This document shows, piece by piece, positions 1-9,391 of a stretch of 64,000 bases of DNA (the first letter of the stretch is position 1; every line of letters begins with the position of its first letter). The DNA is taken from NCBI GenBank assembly GCA_005792355.1, contig SXSC01000059.1:1-64000 (forward strand). Direction: 5' to 3'. The notes below the pieces were generated by a model. The model did no database searches. It saw nothing but the letters and a program-made list of their open reading frames with translations, and was not told the DNA's origin. The DNA comes from Opitutaceae bacterium (lineage in GTDB: Bacteria > Verrucomicrobiota > Verrucomicrobiia > Opitutales > Opitutaceae). The position numbers and the translations under genes are program-made.

Positions 1-1
1 C

Positions 2-262
2 CGAGACGCCCAATTTCGGCACATCAACAAGGAAGTGCGGCTGGCGCTGAAGCAGGGCTGGCCGGTGATTTCGGTGGACACCAAGAAGAAGGAACTGGTC
101 GGCAATTACGAGAATGACGGGCAGCAGTGGCGCAAGAAACTACAGCATCTCGCCAACCAGACTGGGCTCGCGATTGCCGTCTGCCATTTCCCGCCCGGCT
201 CCAGCAAATGAAACAAAGTCGAACACCGTCTCTTTTCCTTCATATCCTCGAACTGGCGCGGT
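2..262 (+). pseudogene. ISAzo13-like transposase remnant (truncated by window edge, internal deletion, in-frame stop)
   Basis: Frame 2 reads RDAQFRHINKEVRLALKQGWPVISVDTKKKELVGNYENDGQQWR then KKLQHLANQTGLAIAVCHFPPGSSK*NKVEHRLFSFISSNWRG; ISAzo13-family motifs VISVDTKKKELVGN and ITVCHFPPGTSKWNKIEHRLFSFI recognised; TGA at 209-211 where family has Trp. Confidence 0.8.
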
Positions 263-470
263 GAACCCTTGCGTGACTGCCGCGAGCCATTCGTATTGTT
301 CTTTCGAGAGTGCGACGCTGACGGTCCTGCCCTTGACCTTGCGCGTTCGCTGGTAACACGGACCGCCGGCGCCAGGCCCGCGGTCTTGCACGTGGCCTTC
401 GCTGATCCAGCCGGGGGCGGCGAGACACGCGTGCAGCCACGCACAGTGTTCCCGCCAGGCGGCCCGCGCC

Positions 471-620
471 GTCGCCTCGGATCCCGCCTTGCAGGGTCAA
501 GTCGTCAAGGTGTTCGACGGCACCACGCTGAGCCTGCCCGACACCCCGGAAAACCAAAAAGACTATCCCCAGACTTCCTCGCAAAAACCGGGTTGCGGTT
601 TTCCGGTCCTGCACCTGCTG
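471..620 (+). pseudogene. IS4-family transposase internal fragment
   Basis: Frame reads LQGQVVKVFDGTTLSLPDTPENQKDYPQTSSQKPGCGFPVLHLLVV, matching the IS4 DDE region V.DGTT..LPDTP.N...YPQ...QKPGCGFP; no flanking transposase sequence. Confidence 0.75.
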
Positions 621-1353
621 GTGGTGTGGAGCGCGCGCGGCGGCGGCGTGCTCGACGAAGGCATTCGCGCAGCTCCGCGCTGGCCGGACGGACGAAGCCC
701 TCGCCACGCTCGCCGCCATCGACGTGGACCGCCTCCCTGACAAGCTGTGCTACGACAAGCTAAGCACATTCGGACTGCTCGCGTGCGGCCATTGGCGCAA
801 GCGTCAGACGGAAGCAGCGGAGCGGACTGCGCTGGCCGCACTTCGCCTCTCTGCGCACTCGGATCCTCGTTTTCTTTCCGTGAAGCCGTACCACTGCACG
901 GCAGAGGTCCTTCTGCGGCTCTGGGAGGATGCGCGCGCCAATCAAGCGCCGACGGCCGAAGCCTTGGCGGTGTCGGCCCGAGAAGCCTGCGCCGTGCTCG
1001 CGGACTACGCGAATGTCTTTACGATCGGCCAGCCGGGCTATCTCCTTTGGTGGGGAGTCTACCGGTGGCTGAGCGGACAGCGTCGCGCCGGACTCGCCGA
1101 CTTGCGGCGCGCCGCCAGCGTCGCGTCGCGGCTCGGTATGAAGTATGAAGAAGGCGCCGCTCATGCGGAACTTGGGAGGCGCCTCTCCGGACCGGCAGGC
1201 GGGCAGCATCTCGAGAATGCGGTTGGTCTTTTCGAGGGCATCGGTGCGGCGTACGATGCCGCCGAGGCCCGGGCCGCGCTTGCCTCGCATGCCGAATATT
1301 CTCCACCGCGGCCCCGTGGCTCCGGGTTAGGAAGCACCGAATGGCAGCATTGA
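620..1353 (+). pseudogene. C-terminal fragment of a TPR/AAA-type regulatory protein
   Basis: Open frame continues upstream of GTG724 (AFAQLRAGRTDEALATLAAIDVDRLPDK...) into the IS4 debris; helical-repeat-like sequence with AELGRRLSGPAGGQHLENAVGLFEGIGAAYDAAEARAAL resembling C-termini of cyclase/LuxR-linked ATPase TPR proteins. Confidence 0.4.
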
Positions 1354-1415
1354 CGCCGACGAAGAATTCTGGCGTCGAGCAACGAAACCGAAACGGGTGA
1401 GGCGCGCGGCGAGAT

Positions 1416-3881
1416 TCACGGTTGCAGCGTCAGGCGGTGTGCCGCCGGGCCGGGCAGGAACGGCGTGGGGTCGCCTCGCACCCAGGCCCCGTGGCCGGCG
1501 CGGAAATAGGGCGACAGTGGATGGGCGCTCTGGCCGCCCGGGAGGTGGAGGATGCCCTCCGCCTCGCGGCCGGGCGACACGACGAAACGTTCGCTCGCGC
1601 CGTGCGTCGGGGTCTGCACGCGCGGCATGTCGTGGTCGCCGGGCAGGGGATCAGCGGGCAGGTCGAGCCAGCGGCCGATCAGCGGAAACGCTCCGCTGAA
1701 CGGATGCCGGATGCGCGCGCGGTTGCGCTCACCCCACGTCCCCTGCGGCAGGGGCACGCCGGATTTGTCGATGACCGCAATCGTGTCGTCGACCGCCGTG
1801 GCGAGCAGTTCATCCCAGCCGGCAAATTGGGGGTCGAGCAGATGAACCGGTTGCTCGCGCAAGATCGCCCAGAGCGCCGGTTCGAGGTCGAGCCGGCGCC
1901 AGTTGAAGTCGGACCAGGCTTCCACGCACGGTGCGAAGATCGGGCGGAAAATCCGCGCGCGAACCGCCGTGCGAAACTCGCGCACGATCCGATAGCTCAC
2001 CGCGGCGGTGCTCGCGTGGCCCTCCCATCTTTCGGCGAACTTGCGCAGGGCGGCCCGCGCCGGTTTCGCGCCGGCGATCGCCGGGGTGAGCGTGGCCAGC
2101 AGCAGCGTGTGCCAGGGCTCGAGGAAAAGCGCCCGGTCGTCGAGTTGCACGGCCAGCAGGTCGCGCGGGGTCGCACGGGTGAGAGGCGCAAGAGCGTCGC
2201 GGATCTGGGCGGCCCGCGCCGGCCGGCCGTAGCCGCTGTCGCCGAGCCTCCCGAGCCCCTCGCCGCCGAGCTGGCGATGGTTGGCGGACCAGATCCGCCC
2301 GGGCAGGGCCGACGCCGGGCCGCGCACCACCGGGACGTCCGCCGGAGCCAGCAAACCCTCCCATTTGCGATCGCCAAAACTCCAGGTGACAGGCAGGCGG
2401 CCGTCGTAGCCAATGCGCTTGGGCAAACGACCCGCGATGGTCCACGCGACGTCGCCCGCGCGATCGGCCACGATGAGATTGACCGTCGAGATGCCGGCCC
2501 GATGTCCGATCGCGATGGCGTCATCGACTGTCCGGGCGTTTTCCATCTCGAGCAGACTCAAGTTCATCGACTCCGGATCGTGGGCGATCCAGCGGTACGC
2601 GAGCGGGCGCTGGCGTTCGTTGGTGCCGACGATGGGACCCCAGATGGTCCAGGGGAATTCGACCGTGACCGGGTCGCCGCCTTTAACGCGGATGGTCTCG
2701 TGGCGTTGTTCGATGGTAAGGAAATCGGCGTGGCCCGGCGCCTTGTAAAAAGTGTGGGCGATTGAGTTGGTTTCGACCGCGACGAGGTCGCCGGTGTCGG
2801 TCACGGAGGCGGTCAGACCCCACGCGACGTCGCCGTTGCTGCCGACCACCATGGCTGGGGCGCCGGGCAGCGTGAGGCCGGTGACGCGGCGACCGCCGAA
2901 CTCGAACGACGCGCGATACCAGATATTGGGCACGGCGTGGCCGAGGTGAATGTCGTTCGCGAGAAGCGCGGCGCCGCTTGCAGTGTGGGCACCCGCGAGC
3001 GCGAAGGCGTTGGAGCCGGGGATCTCCTCCGGATCGCGCGGCGGAAATGGAAACGAATCAGCAGGGTGGGGCCCGCTCTCCTCGGCGCGCCTGGGTGGAG
3101 GCGTGGCCGACACCGCCGGGCGGCTGCGGAGAACCACTCCCACCTTCGGTGGCCGCAGGTTGATGGCACGTGGACCGGGGATGGATGCGAGCGGCGCGGT
3201 GGAGCCGTCGAGGGCGGCATCGCCCGGGGTGACGAGCGGGGCGAAAAAGTTGAGGGCGGCTTCGCCGTAGACGTCGCGCAGGGTCATCAAGGTGCGCTCG
3301 TAGCCGCCGTGGCTGTCCTGCAGGTCCAGCACCATGGCATAGCTGACGAGCAGGCTGTCCTCCGCGCGCCACGGCCGGGGTGTTGCTCGCAGGAACAGGT
3401 ACTCGAACGGCCGTTCGCCCAGGGCGGCGAGGCCGGCGTTCACGCCGGCGGTATAGGCATCGAGGAGGGAGCGGTCGTTCGCGGCGAGCCGGGTCAGGAC
3501 CGTCTGGGCGAGCGCGCGGAAACCGTGCATCCGCGCGGCGCGATCGGGCGGCAGGGCGCGCGGGCCGAAGAGCTCCGCGAGTTCGCCGGCGGCGGAGCGG
3601 CGCAGCAGATCCATCTGAAAAAATCGGTCCTGCGCGTGCAGCCAGCCGAGGCCGCGGGCCACATCGGCGCGGCTGGCGCCGCGGAGGGTGGGCACGCCGA
3701 GGGCATCGCGTTCGATGGTGAGCGGGGCGTCGAGCCCGGCGAGTTGGGCCGTGCCGGCGACTTGCGGCAGGCTGGCGCGAAGGCGTCCGTACAACCATCC
3801 GCCGGCCACGACCGGGAGGACGAGCAGCACGCCGATCACGCCGAGGATCAGGCGCGGACGCCGGGCGGCCTTGGGGATCAT
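1416..3881 (-). CDS. penicillin acylase family protein
   Basis: 821-aa ORF; signal anchor; LERDALGVPTLRG-like and GSNAFALAG (Ntn nucleophile region) motifs typical of penicillin amidases. Confidence 0.92.
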   Translation of the reverse strand: MIPKAARRPRLILGVIGVLLVLPVVAGGWLYGRLRASLPQVAGTAQLAGLDAPLTIERDALGVPTLRGASRADVARGLGWLHAQDRFFQMDLLRRSAAGELAELFGPRALPPDRAARMHGFRALAQTVLTRLAANDRSLLDAYTAGVNAGLAALGERPFEYLFLRATPRPWRAEDSLLVSYAMVLDLQDSHGGYERTLMTLRDVYGEAALNFFAPLVTPGDAALDGSTAPLASIPGPRAINLRPPKVGVVLRSRPAVSATPPPRRAEESGPHPADSFPFPPRDPEEIPGSNAFALAGAHTASGAALLANDIHLGHAVPNIWYRASFEFGGRRVTGLTLPGAPAMVVGSNGDVAWGLTASVTDTGDLVAVETNSIAHTFYKAPGHADFLTIEQRHETIRVKGGDPVTVEFPWTIWGPIVGTNERQRPLAYRWIAHDPESMNLSLLEMENARTVDDAIAIGHRAGISTVNLIVADRAGDVAWTIAGRLPKRIGYDGRLPVTWSFGDRKWEGLLAPADVPVVRGPASALPGRIWSANHRQLGGEGLGRLGDSGYGRPARAAQIRDALAPLTRATPRDLLAVQLDDRALFLEPWHTLLLATLTPAIAGAKPARAALRKFAERWEGHASTAAVSYRIVREFRTAVRARIFRPIFAPCVEAWSDFNWRRLDLEPALWAILREQPVHLLDPQFAGWDELLATAVDDTIAVIDKSGVPLPQGTWGERNRARIRHPFSGAFPLIGRWLDLPADPLPGDHDMPRVQTPTHGASERFVVSPGREAEGILHLPGGQSAHPLSPYFRAGHGAWVRGDPTPFLPGPAAHRLTLQP

Positions 3882-3915
3882 CGCTGGTTCAGGATGACAA
3901 GAGGCGACGAGGCGA

Positions 3916-4365
3916 TCAGGGTCCCCACGCGCGGGCGGTGACGGGATCGCGGCCCTCGTCGAAATCGAGGTAGTCGAACATCGTCATGATGGGCTTGGCC
4001 TCGAGCGCGCTCTCGGCGATGCGTTTGGCCAGAATCTCGGCGCCGACATCGCGCCAGCCGCGCTTCATCATGAAGCCGTTCCAAATTTCGCATTCCTCAT
4101 CGGAGCGCGGCCCACCGCGCTGCTCGGCCCAGGCGAGCAATTGTTCATCGCTCAAATCGCCGACGAGGGTGCGGGCCTTGAGCTCGTCGTAATTCACGCG
4201 CAGAAAACTGACGCAGCGGGCGTCGAAGGCCTTGCCGAGATTGGCGAGGTAGTCGGCGGACAGCTGGCTGGCGGCGTGCAGCCGAATCTTGTCGAGCATC
4301 CGGCCGAAATAGACCAGACGACCAACTTTGATGTAGGGGGAGCGCAGACCGGGGACCGAGGGCAT
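3916..4365 (-). CDS. DUF5069 domain-containing protein
   Basis: MPSVPGLRSPYIKVGRLVYFGRMLDKIRLHA...; ORF extends to 4407 but Met at 4365 fits the family start. Confidence 0.8.
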   Translation of the reverse strand: MPSVPGLRSPYIKVGRLVYFGRMLDKIRLHAASQLSADYLANLGKAFDARCVSFLRVNYDELKARTLVGDLSDEQLLAWAEQRGGPRSDEECEIWNGFMMKRGWRDVGAEILAKRIAESALEAKPIMTMFDYLDFDEGRDPVTARAWGP

Positions 4366-4473
4366 GACGGAGAGATGGTTTACGATGGACGATTTGCAAT
4401 CCGGCAATCCGAGACCGGGAGCGGGGGGTCCGGCTGGCCCGGATCAATTACACTTTTCGCGAAGACTTTTTTT

Positions 4474-4568
4474 CACAGAGCGCACCGAGTTCGGGCACAG
4501 AGTCCACAGAGCGAAAACAAGCTGTCTTGCTCTGTGACCTCCGTGGCTGGGCTCCGTGTCCTCTGTGG
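4474..4568. repeat. imperfect palindromic intergenic repeat (cacagag/cacggag type)
   Basis: cacagagcgcaccgagttcgggcacagagtccacagagcg...cttgctctgtgacctccgtggctgggctccgtgtcctctgtgg; arms largely complementary. Confidence 0.75.
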
Positions 4569-4709
4569 CTCATGCCTTGGCATGATTCAGGTGTGAATTT
4601 TCCGGGCCAGTTCGGGCGACATCCCCGGACCGAAGTGCCCACGGGGCGACGCTTCGGTCGCAGTCGCGGACGAGTTGCACGGCGGGCCCGGTCACCAATG
4701 GCTGACGCT

Positions 4710-5963
4710 TCACACCCGCAGGAAAATCTGCCGCTGATGGAGAAAACGCGCCAACACGAACATCAGCGCGAGCCCGACGATGGCGAGCATTCCCTGGCCG
4801 GCCCCGGAGCCGATGCCCGCATCGAGCCAGGCCTTGATGTCGCCGCCGACAAAACGGGCCGCCTGCCGACGATAGCCGATCACGTTGCTCGAAATATAGA
4901 GCGTGATCGGGTTCATCCCGATCCAGAGAAACGGCACGCACCAGCCGCGCCATTGCCGCAGGTCGACGATGTAATAGAAGGCGCCGAGCAGGAGCAGGCT
5001 GTAGCCACCGGCGACCAGGACGTACGACGACGTCCAGATCTTCTTCACCACCGGGAACTGCAGGTGCCAGCACCAGCCCAGCGCGACCGCGACCGCGCCG
5101 GCGATGAGCAGCGCTCGCAGCTTGCGCGCGCCTTCGAGATCGGGGCGGCGCAGCAGCAGCCCGGCAAACACGCCGAACAGGCACGTCGCGATCGCCGGCA
5201 GCGTGCTGAGGTAGCCTTCGGGATCGTAGTAGGTGTCGTACCGGCGGCCGCCGAGGTATTGGAAATCGAGATGATTGGTGAGGTTGTAGCCGGGCTCGAA
5301 GTGGCCGGTGACACGCGCGGTGGTCGCGGCGAACGCGGTTTGCACTTCCGCGAGCGTGGGCTTCGCGTGGCCGAGCCGGGCGGCGAGAGCGGCCTGGTCG
5401 AGTTGGATGTCGCGAATCGGCACGAACGTGAGCAACGCCCAATAACCGAGCAGCAGCGCGACGCCCACCGCGGCGAGTGCCCGCGGTTGCAGAAAACAAA
5501 ACAGCAAGCCGGCGCCGGTGTAGGCGAGAGCGATGCGCTGGAGCACGCCGAGCAGGCGCAGGTCGGGCCACGGATTGGTGAAGCCGCCGCTGTAGAAAAT
5601 GCCGATCACGAAGATCAACGAGCCGCGGATGAGCACGCGGCGCGCGGCGGCGGCGCGCCCGTGTTGTTCAATTTGCCGCGTGAGAGAATACACCAGCGAG
5701 GCGCCGGAGATGAAGATGAAGAGCGGAAAAATGAGATCGTAGAACGTGAACCCGACCCACGCCCGGTGATCGAGCTGCCCGGCGAAAAAACGCGCGACCG
5801 GCGAGCCGTTGACCTCGCCGAGCGCCTGCACGAGGGCATCGGCGCCGAGAATCCAGAACATGTCGAAGCCCCGCAGCGCATCGAGTGAAACCAGGCGGTC
5901 GGAGGCGGGGGAGACGCGGGCCGCCTCTGCCGGGCTGGCGATCGGGGAAGTTGGGGAGTTCAT
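4710..5963 (-). CDS. DUF5009 / heparan-alpha-glucosaminide N-acetyltransferase-like membrane acyltransferase
   Basis: Multi-TM; RLVSLDALRGFDMFWI N-terminal signature; start taken at MNSPTSP. Confidence 0.85.
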   Translation of the reverse strand: MNSPTSPIASPAEAARVSPASDRLVSLDALRGFDMFWILGADALVQALGEVNGSPVARFFAGQLDHRAWVGFTFYDLIFPLFIFISGASLVYSLTRQIEQHGRAAAARRVLIRGSLIFVIGIFYSGGFTNPWPDLRLLGVLQRIALAYTGAGLLFCFLQPRALAAVGVALLLGYWALLTFVPIRDIQLDQAALAARLGHAKPTLAEVQTAFAATTARVTGHFEPGYNLTNHLDFQYLGGRRYDTYYDPEGYLSTLPAIATCLFGVFAGLLLRRPDLEGARKLRALLIAGAVAVALGWCWHLQFPVVKKIWTSSYVLVAGGYSLLLLGAFYYIVDLRQWRGWCVPFLWIGMNPITLYISSNVIGYRRQAARFVGGDIKAWLDAGIGSGAGQGMLAIVGLALMFVLARFLHQRQIFLRV

Positions 5964-6245
5964 CGCGACGCGGTGGGGAGCAGAGGCGGGATCGGGCGGT
6001 TGGTCAACGCTCGCGGTGCGGGGGAACCTTGAAGAGGCCAACCTTGGTTTCCGGCGCGGCGATCCCGGAAATCGTGAAATCGGGCGGCTGAAATCTCGGA
6101 ATTTCAGACCCATGAATCCCGGAACGCCTGACGGGTTCGGCCCGGATCACCGGGCATGGTCAGATGCCCGCCGCCAGATTTCAGATTCCTCGATTCCCGC
6201 ACTCCGCCCTTGCGCGATCGCGCGCAACCGCTCCTTGCTTGGCCC

Positions 6246-6698
6246 ATGAAAGTTTCGTTCACGCAAAAGGAATACACCCGGCTGCTCGAGCTCGTGCACA
6301 TGGGTCTGTGGATGGCCGGGTCGCGGCCCGATGATCCGGCCACGATGCCGGAGCGCTATGCCGATCTGGCGCAAAAGACCCTCGTGCTCGCCGAGCCGCT
6401 CGGCTGCGCGGACCTCGTGGAGGTCGACGTCAACGGCCAGTACTTCCTGAACGAAAAACTCACCGACGGACCCGTCGCCGAGAAGATCGACAAGTTCGTC
6501 GAGGACGCGTTCTGGAGCGAGCTCGTGTCACGGTTGGCGGAGCGCGATCTGCGCTCCGAATTGGGTCCGACCAAACTCACGGAGGAGCTGACCGACGACG
6601 AGGAGGAGCGGCTCGAGACGATGGAGGAGAACTACTGGCGTGAGTTCGAGACGAAAGGCACGGACAACCTCGTGGTGCTGCGCGGCGGGAAGGGGTGA
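6246..6698 (+). CDS. hypothetical protein
   Basis: Acidic 150-aa ORF beginning MKVSFTQKEYTRLLELVHMGLWMAG; no domain recognised. Confidence 0.7.
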   Translation: MKVSFTQKEYTRLLELVHMGLWMAGSRPDDPATMPERYADLAQKTLVLAEPLGCADLVEVDVNGQYFLNEKLTDGPVAEKIDKFVEDAFWSELVSRLAERDLRSELGPTKLTEELTDDEEERLETMEENYWREFETKGTDNLVVLRGGKG

Positions 6699-6911
6699 TT
6701 TCCTCCTGCTCGCAAACGTTCTCCTCCGGGAAACTCGCGAACACCTGACGAAAGAGGAAACAGCAAGCAGCTGAAATCGTCGCGGAAGTTTACGATCAGG
6801 ACGGGTGGCAGAGCACCGCGATTCAAGTTCGGGGATTTGGCGATCGAGATCGATCGTCGTCCCCTAATCGTTGCATTTGCCACGGCGGTCCGGCTAGATT
6901 CGGGCGTCACC

Positions 6912-7892
6912 ATGAAATCGCACCCTGCCGCTTCCCTGGAAGTCTCCCGTCGTCGTTTCCTCTCCCAACTCGCCGTCGCGGGCGCCGTCGTGCCGCTCGC
7001 CCGGATCTCATCCGCCGCCAGCGCCCCGGCCGCCGGAGCCGGTGGTCCGACGGTGATCCATGTTTTTTCGAAGCCGCTGCATTGGCTGTCCCATGCGGAA
7101 ACCGCCCGCTTGGTTGCCAGCACCGGTTACGGCGGCATCGACTACACGGTCCGCGTGGCGCAGGGCCATGTGCTGCCGGAGCGCGTGCAGGAGGATCTCC
7201 CGCGGGCGGTCGACGCCGCCCATGCCGCCGGCCTCAAGGTCGAGATGATCACCACGGACATCACCAGCCTGAGAGACAAACACGCCGAGACCCTGTTGCG
7301 GACCGCGGCCAAGCACGGGGTGAAGTACTACCGGCTCGGCAACTTCAACTACGACGCAAAGCTGGGAGTGGTTGGCACCCACGAAAAATTGAAACCCGGG
7401 CTCAGGGAACTCGCCGCCCTCAACGCGAGCCTTGGTCTGCACGGAGCAATCCAGAATCACGCTGGCGTCCGGGTGGGCAGCCCGGTGTGGGATCTCTACG
7501 AGCTCCTGCGCGACCTCGACCCGCGCGGTCTCGGCATCCAATACGACATCCGCCATGCCGTCGTCGAAGGCGGGCAGTCGTGGCCGCTGGCGCTCAAGCT
7601 GCTCGCGCCGTGGATCAAATGCACCGACATCAAGGATTTCAAATGGGAGCAGGCGCCGGGCAAGGCGACGATTGAGAACGTCCCGATGGGCGAAGGCATT
7701 GTGCCCTTCGACGCCTACTTCAAGCTCGTGCGCGAGCTGAAGATCTCCGGCCCGATGTCAGTGCACCTCGAGTACGCGCCGTTTGAGCGGTCGAAGATCA
7801 CCGAGGCGGAAAAACGCGTTCAGTTCCCCGCGCTGATGAAGCGGGATCTGGCGGCGTTGCAGGGATACATGGCGAAGGCCGGTGTCAGCTGA
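6912..7892 (+). CDS. Tat-signal sugar phosphate isomerase/epimerase family protein
   Basis: SRRRFLSQLAVAGAVVPLA Tat motif; xylose-isomerase-like TIM barrel sequence. Confidence 0.85.
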   Translation: MKSHPAASLEVSRRRFLSQLAVAGAVVPLARISSAASAPAAGAGGPTVIHVFSKPLHWLSHAETARLVASTGYGGIDYTVRVAQGHVLPERVQEDLPRAVDAAHAAGLKVEMITTDITSLRDKHAETLLRTAAKHGVKYYRLGNFNYDAKLGVVGTHEKLKPGLRELAALNASLGLHGAIQNHAGVRVGSPVWDLYELLRDLDPRGLGIQYDIRHAVVEGGQSWPLALKLLAPWIKCTDIKDFKWEQAPGKATIENVPMGEGIVPFDAYFKLVRELKISGPMSVHLEYAPFERSKITEAEKRVQFPALMKRDLAALQGYMAKAGVS

Positions 7893-8016
7893 GGCTGCTT
7901 CGAGGTGGAGCGCGTCGTCCCCAACGCGCCTCCGCGGGTCCGCAGAGTTCCAATCCAGCGTCTTGGGGACAAGCCGCTCCACCCCGAAAAACCCATTTCT
8001 CCACACGGTGACCTCC

Positions 8017-9318
8017 ATGACCGCTCCTCCTCCCATCACGATCGCCCGCGTGGGCGCCAACTTCGAACGTGAGCCGCTCGTCCGACCCTTCGGCTTCAAA
8101 GGCGGCTACCAGTCGGAAATCTGGCAAAGCGCGGCGCTGCTCGAAAGCGCCTCTGGTGAGCGCGGCATCGGACTTTGCACGCAGGGCGTGCTCTGGAGCG
8201 ACGCGCACGTGTTCGCCGGGCACTCGGAAAGCGGCGGCAACGCGCTGATGTACGCGGTGACGGAGTGGGCGGTCCAGCAGCTCAAGGGGCGGACTTTTTC
8301 CGATCCGATCGAACTGCTCGACGAGATCCGCCACGACGTTTTCGCGTACGCGAAGAAAATCACCGGGCACGCCGCGCTGCGCGAGACGTTTGCGCTCAAC
8401 GCGCTCGTCGGGGTCGATTTCGCCGCGTGGCTGCTGTATGCGCGGGCCAACGGCATCACGACGTTCGACGAGCTGATTCCGGCGGCGTATCGTCCCGCGC
8501 TCGCGACCAGACATGCCCGGGTCGCGAGCATCCCGCTCATGGCGTACGCCGTGCCGATCGAGGAGATCACGGCGGCCGTCGACCAGGGTTACTTCTTCAT
8601 GAAGATCAAAATCGGCCAGCCCGGGACGCAGGCCGAGATGCTCGCGAAGGACCAGGCGCGGATCAGCGCGATTCACGCCGCCATCGGCCACGCGCGCACG
8701 CCGTACTCGGCCAGCGGGAAGCTGCCGTATTACTTCGACGCCAATGGCCGCTACGAGAGCAAGGACACGCTGCTGCGGCTGCTCGACCATGCGCGCGCGA
8801 TTGGCGCCTTCGAGCAGATCGCGCTCATCGAGGAGCCGTTTCCCGAGGAGCTGGAGATCGACCTCAGCGACATCCCGGCGCGCGTCGCGGCGGATGAGAG
8901 CGCGCACACCGATGTCGATGCGCTCAAGCGAATCCAGATGGGCTACAAGGCCATCGCGCTGAAACCGATCGCGAAGACGTTTTCGATGTCGCTCAAGATT
9001 GCGCAGCTCGCGCACGAGCGCGGCGTGCCGTGTTTCTGCGCCGATCTCACGGTGAGCCCGCTCCTGGTCGAATGGAACAAGAACGTCGCCGCGCGGCTCG
9101 CGCCGTTCCCCGGCCTCGGCCTCGGGTTGCTCGAGACGAACGGGCACCAGAATTACCGGCAGTGGGAGACGATGCGCAGCCATCACCCGGCGCCCGCGGC
9201 GCCGTGGGCGCGGACCCAGCGCGGGGTGTTCGAGCTCGACGCGGATTATTATGCGCGGAGCGGCGGTATTTTTCAGACGGCACCGCATTACGAGGCGATG
9301 TTCGGTCCGTCCAGGTAG
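8017..9318 (+). CDS. enolase superfamily enzyme (mandelate racemase / muconate lactonizing enzyme-like)
   Basis: KIKIG, YFDANG, LIEEPF, AADES metal/catalytic motifs; start at MTAPPPITIARVG. Confidence 0.88.
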   Translation: MTAPPPITIARVGANFEREPLVRPFGFKGGYQSEIWQSAALLESASGERGIGLCTQGVLWSDAHVFAGHSESGGNALMYAVTEWAVQQLKGRTFSDPIELLDEIRHDVFAYAKKITGHAALRETFALNALVGVDFAAWLLYARANGITTFDELIPAAYRPALATRHARVASIPLMAYAVPIEEITAAVDQGYFFMKIKIGQPGTQAEMLAKDQARISAIHAAIGHARTPYSASGKLPYYFDANGRYESKDTLLRLLDHARAIGAFEQIALIEEPFPEELEIDLSDIPARVAADESAHTDVDALKRIQMGYKAIALKPIAKTFSMSLKIAQLAHERGVPCFCADLTVSPLLVEWNKNVAARLAPFPGLGLGLLETNGHQNYRQWETMRSHHPAPAAPWARTQRGVFELDADYYARSGGIFQTAPHYEAMFGPSR

Positions 9319-9391
9319 CGGCCGGCGCGAGCGAGGGGACAAAGAACCACTCGCCGGCGCCCGCCGCCCCGCCGGAAGAAAATCCCGCCCC

